DNA from: Dactylonectria macrodidyma
Taxonomy: Eukaryota; Ascomycota; Sordariomycetes; Hypocreales; Nectriaceae
NCBI GenBank assembly: GCA_020744425.1
Contig: JAGMUV010000005.1
Span: forward strand, 3,286,001 to 3,350,000
DNA length: 64,000 bases
Direction: 5' to 3'
The number at the start of each line of letters is the position of its first letter. Position 1 is the stretch's first letter. Position numbers and translations under genes: made by a program. The notes below the pieces were generated by a model. It was not told the origin of the DNA. It saw only the letters and a list, made by a program, of their open reading frames with translations, and did not search any database. This document shows, in pieces, positions 13,517 through 23,181 of the stretch.

Positions 13517-15495
13517 ATGGTCTTGTGTAAATTCTTCCAGCAGGGCAACTGCAGATTCGGCAGTAGGTAGAACCCCTCGATGGCGCACCCTCGCTGCTTG
13601 CCTGGCGATTATCATGGAAAGACCCGAGTTTATGACCTTAATTAGACAACTGTCGATTCGAGCACACCAATGCGGGAAGCAGCAGCAGCTACAACAGCTA
13701 CAACAGCTACAACAGCGGCAACAACAACAATCGAAACCAGTCGTCCAGCCGTTTTGGAGCCCTCAGTGGACAAGGGAGCAATCAGAGCACTGCCGGTACG
13801 AATCCCGCGACAATCCCCTGGCGCGATCGAGAAACTTTGCTGACGTCTTGGTAGAAAAGTACAACATTACCGTAGAAGCGATCGAACGAGATCTGACGAC
13901 CGAAGCACCACAATGGCTCCTTTCAGCGTATGCTCCGGGACGAGACGCCCCGGCACAGCTGTTTGGGGGATATCCGCGTGAGCAAAGCTTCGAGGAGATG
14001 CGACTCCATTTCATGATAGGCAAGGCTAGCGGCAACGAACAACAGGCCGTGAGTGCCCCGAGGCGGAACCCTGGAGAGCGAGATTGCTAACTGATTGAAG
14101 CTGAACGAAGCGCAAGAGCTCTACGCGAACGCCCAACAGCAGATGCAGAATGCTATTCGAAACCCTCGAGATGCCGTCGCCTTTCTTACGAACGCCGAGA
14201 ATGAACACCCGAATCGATTGGATATATGCCGAGAAGGGACGCAGGGACACCCGTTTGGAGAGTTCCTGGTTGGAAAAAGGCCCAAGTCGATTTGGACCGA
14301 CCCGTCGACGCAGTCCTCGAACCCATTTGCATCTAGCAACAATACCGCATCCGCATCGCCCTTTGGCGGAGGAGCTTCCGCGCCGCAGCCTAGCGCCTTT
14401 GGACAGCCCTCAGCCCTGGGCCAAAAGGCCAGTCCATTCGGGGCCCCTTCGTTTGGACAACCATCGCAGCCCGCGTCTGGATTCGGCCAAGCTGGAGCAC
14501 AAGGATCGTCCCCCTTCGGTCAACCATCACAACCTACATCGGCGTTTGGCCAGCCTAGTCAACTTGGCCAGACATCACAGCCTGCATCAGCGTTTGGCCA
14601 GCCCTCAGCGCTGGGTGCGAAGCCCAACCCGTTCGGAGCTCCCTCTCTCGCAGGACCTGCCCAGCCGAGCGGCCAAGCAAGCGCTTTTGGCCAGCCTAGT
14701 CAGCTGGGCCAGAAGCCGAACCCATTCGCAGCATCCGCCAACACGAACAACAACGCCAGCCCCTTTGCATCAGCTGGAAACAACGCATCCGCAGCGAATC
14801 CGTTTGCAGCATCCTCTGTCCAGAACAACAACCAAGGAGCGAATCCCTTTGCTTCGAATAACAATAACGGCCCCAGCGCTTTTGCGCAGCCATCGCAGAA
14901 CGCATCCCCCTTTGGACAGCAGCCAACTCCTGCAGCATCAAACCCGTTTGCGTCCGGGGCACAAGGGCCAACCACCGCCAACAGTAATCCCTTTGCTCAG
15001 GCACAGCAACAGCCGAATGGTTTTGCGTCACAGCAGAATCAGCCGAACCAACAGAATCAACAGCAGGCCAGTAGCCCCTTCGGCCAACCGAACAACGTCT
15101 TTAATCAGGCCTCCAACCCGGCTCCTGCTGCTCAACAACCCCAGAACGCTGCAGTTTCCGCTGGTAACCCCTACCCGCCTGAGAGCGGCAAACAACATCC
15201 GCCGATCGGAAGTTACAGCTCCAAGGGTATGGATGGGCGGCTTTCGATGTTCAAGGGCAAGCCAGTTACATACAAGAACAACTTGCCTGGTATCCGCGAG
15301 TTCAACGGCTCTTGGCGCCGCATCTGGTTTCCTGATGGACCTCCTGGATATTCTAGGGACACAGCCCTGCCCGAGGAGCAATATGATAGCAAATCGAAAG
15401 CGCAATGGATGGCATTCGCACAAACAGGCAGCTTCCAAGACGGGCTGATGCCTGAGCTGCCGCCACCGAGGGAGTGCACCGTGTGGGACTTTTGA
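13517..15495 (+). CDS. CCCH zinc-finger FG nucleoporin (Nup42/AMO1-like)
   Basis: A nuclear-pore protein of the cytoplasmic side, involved in mRNA export with Gle1/Dbp5 in yeast (Nup42); in filamentous fungi such proteins are called AMO1. Four exons: 13517-13562, 13646-13795, 13855-14048, 14101-15495; 594 aa. Residues 4-22 form a CCCH finger, C-x7-C-x5-C-x3-H (VLCKFFQQGNCRFG joined to NNCRFEH), and this finger is complete only after removal of the 83-nt first intron. An Asn/Ser/Tyr-rich linker follows, then a helical segment (YNITVEAIERDL, LRLHFMIG-like), then a long region of about 260 residues with many FG dipeptides in SPFG, AFGQPS and NPFA contexts. The C-terminus (GIREFNGSWRRIWFPDGPP) is globular. 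The start matches the canonical MVLCKFFQQGNC opening. Confidence 0.88.
13687..13713 (+). repeat. Three copies of a 9-bp unit in the nucleoporin
   Basis: The unit agctacaac occurs three times in a row and encodes (Ser-Tyr-Asn)3 in the linker after the zinc finger. Confidence 0.8.
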
Positions 15496-15957
15496 GGAGA
15501 GCATATGGAGACAAAAACAACATCAAGGATGGCGGAAGTAGGGACTGGCGTTGAATCTTGACAAATATCTATGGAGTGTATGAGGCGGCGTTGGCATCGG
15601 CATTGTTTTTTTGGGAAAGTATGTGCTGGACCCGGCTTCGCATTATTGGAGCTCCTAGAATAGACGGTTTTAGCTGACCTAGGTGATATTCAATGAGATG
15701 CTCTGTGTCTGGGAACCAGAGTAAGTCTGGCTATACTTGAGTCCTGTCCTTGAACTTGTGACAGACGCTGTCATCACTGACATGTCCCCACTACATGATG
15801 TCCATATTCTCGACGTCACAGTGGAATTGGAAGAACGTGATGCGGTTGGAGACCGTTTCTTGATTTCTTTTTTGTCTACCTGAGCTGGGTTATTCGCTTG
15901 TAGCCTGACCAAAAAGGGGTATCATTCCCAGCCATGCCATGTACGAACATCAATCCC
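15496..15957. other. Convergent intergenic region
   Basis: The 3' ends of the nucleoporin gene (+) and RPS20 (-) face each other here. No coding sequence is apparent. Confidence 0.5.
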
Positions 15958-16497
15958 TTAAGCAGCGATGGTGACTTCAACCTCGACACCAGCGTCGATG
16001 TTGACAATGATCTGCTTGACGACCTCGGTGGGGGCGTTGAGGCTGCACGGCAAAAATTGGTTAATCTTCTGGACTTCTCAACAAGGGACGAGATTGTCCA
16101 ATGTCCGGGGGAAGAGGGCCATAACGTACTCGATGAGGCGCTTGTGGATGCGCATCTCGAAGCTGTCCCAGGTCTTGGAACCCTCACCGCAAGGGGTCTT
16201 GCGGGTGGTGATCTTGAGGGTCTTGGTGGGCAGGCGGACGGGGCCCTTGGCGCGGAGGTCCTTGTTCTTGGCGCGCTCGATGATCTCAGTGCAGACCTTC
16301 TCGAGGACCTGAACCTTTCGGGAGGAAAGGGTGATGCGGATCTTGTGGCTCTTCTGCAATGGGGGGTTAGCAACATGATTCGTCTTCGCGGGTTCGTTTG
16401 CGGTTTCGGTGGGTGTTGAAATTCCCATCTCGCCAGGGAGGGGGTTTTAACGTACGGGGCCTTCGCCAAGGTCCTTCTCGGGCTTGTTGTAAGACAT
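15958..16497 (-). CDS. RPS20: 40S ribosomal protein S20 (uS10)
   Basis: A structural protein of the head of the small ribosomal subunit. Three exons: 16497-16456, 16353-16130 and 16042-15958, 116 aa, normal for the family. The first exon codes [14 protein letters not shown], the second starts [19 protein letters not shown] and contains the conserved [25 protein letters not shown] and MRIHKRLI blocks, and the third gives [11 protein letters not shown] and ends VEVTIAA. The second intron starts with the strong donor GTACGT and splits the Asp codon after RLI. Reading straight through would end the protein at a false stop after 'DNLVPC', so splicing is needed. Introns near the start are common in fungal ribosomal protein genes. 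Confidence 0.96.
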
Positions 16498-17337
16498 GAT
16501 GGGCAACCTTCAAGACTCGAACGTGTGGTATAGACGTTTCGGCAAAGTGATGAGGGCGGGTGTTGAAAGAGGGAAGCAAGAGGGAAGAAAGCGGGTGAAA
16601 TTGTCGCGAACTTTTTTGGTGGGGAGAGCCAGTTCAGTGTAGGGCTTGATGTGTGCGAGGCGCTAGTCCTGATGCGGATTGGCTTCGAGATTCAAGCTTG
16701 GGGTGTTTTGATTGGCGGGGTGGATTTCCATGACAGAAAGAGCATCTGGTCTTGTTGGATGTCATGGTCGGTGTATGTCCATGGGAGATATAATATATTA
16801 ATACGAAAGCCATGTAATGCCCATAGGATTTTGAATTTCTCTTGAAATTTCTCTTGAGCGGTCTTTGAATTGTGTCTCGCCTCTAGATCATGTTGGCTGC
16901 AATTGTCGTGTACAGTGACCAACAGAATGAGCTACCTATGTACCTTTTCTTACGTTCCCCGCAAAATTGCCTGCACTCTCGCCAAACGGTACCTCTTTTT
17001 CTACCGTTCGTACTTCACTGGCAGGCAAGTGGTGGAGGCTGAGTCGACCTAACAGCTTCCCTGCCTGGAGACGACCAGGTGCATCCACTATGATTCATCC
17101 GGCCATGGCCAAATGGGTTTACTTGGTTTGATAGTGAGGGTGTCGACTGGATTATAAGACGACCAAGTGTCCGTCCGACCTTCTCGAATTCGTCTTTATT
17201 AGCATCTCAACGCATAATCCCGCTTCTCTTACTTTCCCCGTTTGTCCTTTCCACTTTCCCTTGACACCTCCACCCTCGTGCCGGGTTTGAGCGTAATATC
17301 ACATCGCCATAAAGCTCACCAGCCGGAAAGACAAAAG
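16498..17337. other. Divergent promoter region RPS20 / CUE gene
   Basis: About 840 bp between two divergent genes. T-rich and A/T-rich words occur near 16790-16860. No gene is seen. Confidence 0.5.
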
Positions 17338-19365
17338 ATGCCCATCTTACCCCCCCTCGCACCGTTTCCCAAGTCCGAATGGCGACAACGTCTCCCGCCC
17401 AGCGAGTGGGAATCACTGCTCTCGGCCTGGATTTCACTCTGCCACGCCCTCTTGGCGCTCTCGGACAAGGACTTCAAGACGGCCCTGTCAAAGGATGAAT
17501 CCATCGCCGGCTTCCTGACCTCCTTCGCCGAGGAGACGGCAGAGGCTGGTACTGCTTCGCTGGGCTCGCACTCGACACTGCTCATGATTGCCGTCTTCCA
17601 ACTCACCACCCGCATTTTCACTCTTACTGGCTCTCCTCCGCCTCAGCCCCAGCTTCCCGCCTTCCCGTTCCTCGCCGACCTGGCCAAGATCTTCCCACGG
17701 AGAGTCACTGCGCCGCTCATCTCTCAGCTCTTTAGCCGACACTCGACGCTACTCGGATCCTCACTCACCTCATTGAAGAAGCTTCTCATCCCCCATCTCG
17801 ACGCTGGCATCAAGGGTGACCTCAAACTCGTCGAGGCTCAACTCACTCGCCTCAACCATTTGCTACACGTCTCCCCCGACGCCTGCACCATCGTCCTCGC
17901 AGGCTCTGACTTCTTCGACGGCCTCGTCACCTGCTTTCGCGTCATGAATCCGCCCCTACGCAAAGTTATCATTACCACCACGTATCTGTCCCTAGTGGGA
18001 TTGGTAGAAGCTGAGCCTCCCAAGTGGGCCATGTTGAATGACGAGTTGTATGCTTTGAAGTCCGTTGCCGATGCCCACAAGGCCGGCCCCCTCAACGTCA
18101 ATGACTCCCTCGTCCCAGAGCTACTCACAAGCACGCCCTTGCTCAAGCTGCTGCTAAGGAGGGCAGGAGATTCAGGTGCTGCAACCGAAAATCTAAAAAA
18201 CCGAATCACTGCACTCGAGGGGTTCAAGAAGGGGGCTATGGTAAGGCCAAAGAGGCTTGTCAGGAGGAAAGTTGACAAGGGCAAGGGCAAAGGCAAAGAG
18301 ACTCAACAAGATATGGACACCGACATTCATATCCACCAAATGAGCCAAATTACACAGGTACAGGATCTATTTCCAGACCTAGGTGCCGGCTTCGTGGCAA
18401 AATGTTTGGATGAATATGGAGACGATGTTGAACAAGTGGTTGCGAATCTGCTCAGCGAGACTCTGCCGCCTCATCTCGCCAACGCAGATCGTACAGAGCC
18501 ATTGTATAACTCCCACTTCCCTCAACTGTTGCCATGCATGAAATCATTAACTCCTTTTAGATCATTATCGTCCCAACCAATACAGCACGCAGATTTAGCT
18601 CCTCACCCAACCCCACCACAGATTCCAACTCGTCATAACGTATTCGACGATGATGAACTTGACAGGCTTGCGCTCGACACCTCTAAATTGTCATTTGGCA
18701 AAAATCCCAACAAGACCGCCGATGATATCCTGAAAGACAAATCTACAGCTCCCAACAAAGCCGCCATTTTATCCGCTCTCGCTACATTTGACTCCGATGA
18801 TGACGAACGAGATGACACGTACGACGCTGCTGATGTGGGCGGAACCGTCGATGCCACCAACAACGAGGCAGATGGTGCAAATGATGGCAACGAAGAGATG
18901 TTATTCCGAGCATTCCAGTTGGACGCAAAGGTGTTTGATCGAGATGCCGCCACTAGAAGGGGGAACCCACGAACCAAGTTGAGGGACGAAACTGGCATGA
19001 CGGATGAGGCCATCGAAGGCTGGGCAGTCATGTTGACGAGGAACCCACAACAGAAGCGACGATTGGAAGCCAAGTACGCATTCAGTGGGCAGCAAGCGCA
19101 GCTAGAGTCGACCTCGTGGAAAGCCCCTTCGGGAGAGCAAGACAGCGAACCCGACGGCGGCTCTAGCAGAGGTGGCAGAGGAGGTGGTCGTGGCCGAGGA
19201 AGGGGGCGCGGTCGAGGAAGAGGCGGCAACGTCGCTGGACCGAGCGGCGAGAAGGAGACAGAAGCCGCGAGGCGGAACAAGGAGTCTAACAAGGGCTCAC
19301 GAGCGAACCACAACCGCCGTGATGCCCGCGCAAAGAAGATGGCTCGTGGAGGCTTTACTGCTTGA
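17338..19365 (+). CDS. CUE-domain protein, Cue3 / ASCC2-like
   Basis: Cue3 (human ASCC2) binds ubiquitin and belongs to the ribosome-quality-control trigger complex that acts on collided ribosomes. The gene is a single exon of 675 aa. The N-terminal two thirds is a helical region starting MPILPPLAPFPKSEWRQRL. A CUE domain lies at about residues 337-380 (ITQVQDLFPDLGAGFVAKCLD, with the LFP and the later VVANLLSE helix). An Asp-rich segment follows and then an Arg/Gly-rich run (RGGRGGGRGRGRG) near residues 611-632, ending in a basic tail (RRDARAKKMARGG). The frame is open 32 codons further upstream but without an ATG, so 17338 is the first ATG. The stop lies 2 bp from the stop of the convergent gene on the other strand. 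The link to Cue3 is by domain order and tail; it is inference. Confidence 0.8.
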   Translation: MPILPPLAPFPKSEWRQRLPPSEWESLLSAWISLCHALLALSDKDFKTALSKDESIAGFLTSFAEETAEAGTASLGSHSTLLMIAVFQLTTRIFTLTGSPPPQPQLPAFPFLADLAKIFPRRVTAPLISQLFSRHSTLLGSSLTSLKKLLIPHLDAGIKGDLKLVEAQLTRLNHLLHVSPDACTIVLAGSDFFDGLVTCFRVMNPPLRKVIITTTYLSLVGLVEAEPPKWAMLNDELYALKSVADAHKAGPLNVNDSLVPELLTSTPLLKLLLRRAGDSGAATENLKNRITALEGFKKGAMVRPKRLVRRKVDKGKGKGKETQQDMDTDIHIHQMSQITQVQDLFPDLGAGFVAKCLDEYGDDVEQVVANLLSETLPPHLANADRTEPLYNSHFPQLLPCMKSLTPFRSLSSQPIQHADLAPHPTPPQIPTRHNVFDDDELDRLALDTSKLSFGKNPNKTADDILKDKSTAPNKAAILSALATFDSDDDERDDTYDAADVGGTVDATNNEADGANDGNEEMLFRAFQLDAKVFDRDAATRRGNPRTKLRDETGMTDEAIEGWAVMLTRNPQQKRRLEAKYAFSGQQAQLESTSWKAPSGEQDSEPDGGSSRGGRGGGRGRGRGRGRGRGGNVAGPSGEKETEAARRNKESNKGSRANHNRRDARAKKMARGGFTA

Positions 19366-19367
19366 GA

Positions 19368-22187
19368 TCAATCGTCGACTCTCTGTCTCTTATGTCTCTC
19401 CTGGCTTGGGTTTAAACTGAAGATGGGTCCTCTTTTCCGAAGCCCTTCTTGGACAGACGCCCCTGCGCCACAGAGGTCGGCATCATCAATCTCCAGTGTT
19501 GTGGCATACGGGCTCTTCATGTCAGCCACGGCAGGGGTCCCGGGGCAAAAGACGTTGAAGGATGAGCCCGCCTCTTCCAGGCCCATAAATCGATGGTGGT
19601 AGTCCCCGGGCGTAGCTAGTTCCGAGACAGCCTCGATAGAAGTGAGGTCTTGATCGGAATCGCCTTTGCCCATGATCATACTCTGCAATGAAATACGTGA
19701 GCTCCGCCGACTGTCTAGGTAGGTGCGTTTGTCGTAACACTGCCGACATGATGGGTACGGCGGGAAGCAGTCTGCCTCATCGCGGTGTTGTGGAAGCTGA
19801 GGACGCGTCTGTTGTCCACATTTCTCCTGAATGTCGTCGAATATGTCCGCGATGGGGCTAAAGAAGGTATGCCGCGGTCCAGGTCCCCAATATCGGTTGC
19901 GGCCCCATAGGTGGCCAACAAGAGCATTTGTGTTGGAGTCAACAACGGCCGCACCACTATCACCCTCAATGCCGATTCCTCCCCGGATCCATTCTTCTTC
20001 ATTATCGTAAGGGTACGGCTCTTCTATGAACCACTCTCTCGTAGCTTTTTTGGTGCCGTTCTCCTCGCCGCTGACGTATGCTGGAATCTCACAAATTTGT
20101 CCGCGCTGATGACCGGAGGTACGACCGCTTGAGGCGACATAGGCACCGGGTATCACGGCGCAAGTGGTTATTATAGGAGTTTCTCTCTGAAGCGGCTGGG
20201 TTTCAGAAGGGAAGCGGCGGAGAAGATTGGCGTTAGAAGTGCGGGAAGCAATGAGTGACCAGTCGGTAATAATCAAGGGCGGTTCCATGTCAATCTCTTC
20301 CCAATAGGGGTCGTGGGATATCCGTGTCGTCTGAAGGTTTAACCCAGAGGTCACCTCGAGGTTTCCAAGCTTGAAGCTTTTCTCTTGCGCCATAGCATCG
20401 TGTCCTTCTGCAATGCAGCTTCCCCTATCCTGGAGGGATGGGTGCTCAACCGTGACAGTTTGAAGATGTTGATATGCATCGAGGAAAGGATGAAAGTTCC
20501 CAAGCCAGTAGCTGCCGCCGCCAACAATGAGATTGGGACCTAGTGTGGCGGTACTATTCTCAAAGGTTCCATTGCCGCAGATGCCGATGCTGTCCCCCAT
20601 ACATGGATTTCGAAAGAAGTAGGGGTTTCGGGCAACACAGATGTCATCCATGTGGTTCTTGCTCAATCCCCTCGCCCATGTAGTGCGATCAACTTCACCT
20701 CTTGTGAAAAAAAAGGAAACCAGACGACGGAACTTGTCTGGAAGAAGGTCTTGAACATGGCGCATAATTATCATCTTACGGGCGCGGGAGATCTTTTGCC
20801 TCGTCATGATGCAGATCCGCTTCATCTGTGGGGTTTTGCCTCTCGTGACACTGACTACATGGCGGTTACCCACCCACTTGGGTAAGAATTCGGAGAGAAA
20901 TGGGAGAATAGAGTGTTCATAGACCAGTGGAAAACTCGCCGTTTCAACGAGCCTCGATGCCTTACACCGGACTAAGTCGGATGGACTATCTGCAGACCTT
21001 GGCGTACCTTAAGTGGTCAGTTTATGGTAGACAGGTAATAGGGAATCTACATATCGAGACATCACGAGGTGTTGCGATACCTCTAGCCTTTGGCTTGTTT
21101 TGAAAGTGGAATGGAGCGACAAGGTGAACCTACTGGCGTTCTTCTTAGATCTCTTCTCCAACACACACCTCAGCTGATCTTGGTATTTCGTCTTGGCTGC
21201 AAGTACGGATGGGAGCGTGTGGCTGATACATTGATCTGGGGGTCTTGGTGCCTTTCCATTATCGTTGGGTACGGTCTCAATGTCCGGTAGTGAGTCGGTG
21301 CGTCGCGACGAGGCTTCGTTATCGGGCAGGGTCGGTGTGAGCTGCCACTCCCTGATGCCCCCATCAGCCTTGGAGTGGGCGATGTCCATGTGCGATCGCA
21401 AAACCCGAATACTTGTCAGTGAGGTCTCTGTACAGCCTTCGAAGGGGCATATGAGGAGATGCTCTTCTTTGACGTGCCAGATCAAGCCATCACGGGAAGC
21501 AAAGCTTGGTTGACTGCAGCCAGCCCAGTTGCATGAATGCGTGTGGACAGACTCGACGTGAGATTTTAATTCGTCCTCGGTTGTAAAGGTTTGTTTGCAC
21601 TGGGGCCCGAGGCAAAGCAGCGGCTTCGAGCAGCTGTCCGAAGTGCTATTTTGTTTGCGACGTCCCAAGGGGCTTGGACCTCTGGACCACCTACTCCGGG
21701 CCGTCAGAGTGTCACTCCGGTCGGTCTGAACTGGAGAAAGCAGCGACCCAGCCGAGGATGAGGTTTGCGTGTCGCAGCTGATGGTGCTCAAGGCCCTGGT
21801 TGAGCCGAGGAGATGACCCCAATTGGCAAGTGAGTCAGATCCCGTGTCGTTGAGGAGGTATAGCTCGGGGGCTGGACTAGGCAAAGCAGAAGCATGGCAG
21901 TAAGGCTCGCCGCCCAAGCCGTATAGCTCCGGCGCGGGACTGGGCAAAGCAGATGCCTGACAGTAGGGCTCGACACCCAAGTCGTAGGGCGCGGGCTGAA
22001 AAACGGCATTATTTGCGCTGCCACCCTTGGATGAGTTGAATGAGGCGTCCAAACACAAAGCGGGCACTGGGATTGGCACGGGAGTTGACGCCGGCGAAGG
22101 AAACGCGAGCAACGACAGTCGGCTCCCGCGTGTGGGGCCGTCGCCGCCGTGAGCGGGTGCCGGCATCCCAAAGTGTTGATGCGGCAT
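19368..22187 (-). CDS. C2H2 zinc-finger protein with C-terminal trypsin-like protease domain
   Basis: Two exons are read: 22187-21134 and 20989-19368, giving 891 aa. The 144-nt intron (donor GTAGGT, branch CTGAC, acceptor TGCAG) removes the only in-frame stop (21011-21009); without it this would look like two genes. Residues about 190-280 hold three C2H2 fingers (C-x4-C-x12/13-H-x4-H: CLGPQC..HVESVH, CNWAGC..HVKEEH, CPFEGC..HMDIAH). A basic linker (VTRGKTPQMKRICIMTRQK) follows. The C-terminal half shows signs of a chymotrypsin fold: GNFHPF (His about 518), ITDWSLI (Asp about 594), the SGRTSGHQRGQI strand typical of trypsin-like peptidases, and GIEGDSGAAVV (Ser about 696), then VGHLWG. All three catalytic residues are thus plausible. 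The function is unknown. It is divergent from a HET-domain gene, 994 bp apart. The triad positions are inference from pattern, not from alignment. Confidence 0.78.
21861..21983 (-). repeat. Tandem duplication of about 20 residues in the zinc-finger protein
   Basis: Two successive units share the pattern G-x-EPYC-[QH]-ASALPSPAPELY and are nearly identical at the nucleotide level, about 60 bp each. They sit before the zinc fingers in a Pro/Ser-rich region. Confidence 0.8.
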
Positions 22188-23181
22188 TGTAGACACTTTG
22201 AGGCTTCAATAGGAATCGTAGCGAAAGTGACAAGTTGGTTGATAAGAATGACAGATGATGAGGTTGAAACGTGCGAGTAATCTGACCTATGCCCGCTAGG
22301 ATGGGCCTGGGACGAAGCAAGTACGAGGTGAGGACTTTTGTACAACGGCAGGCACCACCAAATGCAGGTGTGGGCGGTTGCCTCGTGCCCGGCGGCCTCC
22401 CCGCGTGCGAACCACTCGACTTGGTTTCGGCCGCCAAACCACCGCTTTATTCCATTGCATTGCGACTCAGTCCTGGTAATTAAACCGATCGTAGAACCAA
22501 CTCATCCGCGTGATAACGATAGAAACTCATCCCAAATGCTTGAGATTTTGCCTAGAGTTGTTAGCAAATATGTGTTTAACTTGTCTACCTTGGAGTCTGT
22601 TAAAGGCATAAGCCAACCCTCTCTCTAGCATGTAGAAAAGTAACAGAGCCTGACCCATGGCGATTATAACACACTAATAGCAACAAAGAGTCACACGGAT
22701 AGACGAAATTAGGTAGCCCTATCTATATAATAATTTTTTAATCATTATGTTACTGCTCAAAAGCTCACCAGATTTCGAAATAGATTTCGTGTCCTGTCTG
22801 CAGGGTAAGTGACTGCACCAAAGTACTTCAACCACGGTTGCCTCGTTGCCTGGGATCCCGCAAGGCATCAGCAGCCCCCTTGCATCAACTCGAAAGCTGA
22901 GTGCCTCGCAGGGTTGTCTAAACTTTGTACTCTTTACTCGACTCAGTAGTGCTATTCATAGTATGTATTAAGTCCAAAATACCCTTGGCGAATTAAAATC
23001 GGGTTTGAATTGTCCCAACACGCTGACTGCCTCCGTCCAGGTGCCAATTAGAGAAGCTGAGCTCAACCCGACCCCACTCTCGTTCATCCTCACTCAGGCT
23101 TCATTCCTTCAACCACCAACAATGATTACCGTCTGAAGATATATCTAGTTCAGGATCGCTTGGAAATTTGGCACGGCTTTC
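22188..23181. other. Divergent promoter region of the zinc-finger/protease and HET genes
   Basis: A 994-bp gap. An A/T-rich island lies near 22720-22750. No coding exon is visible. Confidence 0.5.

Noticed and set aside
14150..15448. 432-codon second + strand frame
   Set aside because: It overlaps the FG-repeat part of the nucleoporin in another frame; it stays open because of the repeated codon pattern and is Arg/His/Pro-biased.
15958..16120. Read-through end of RPS20 after RLIEYV
   Set aside because: Splicing at GTACGT restores the conserved RLI-D-LNAPTE sequence and the family's usual length.
18633..19313. 226-codon - strand frame
   Set aside because: It is antisense to the CUE-protein coding sequence and is Ser/Pro-biased, as expected for a shadow of acidic and RGG sequence.
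21009..21011. Single in-frame TAA suggesting a pseudogene or two separate genes
   Set aside because: A well-formed intron removes it and the joined protein is continuous in character on both sides.
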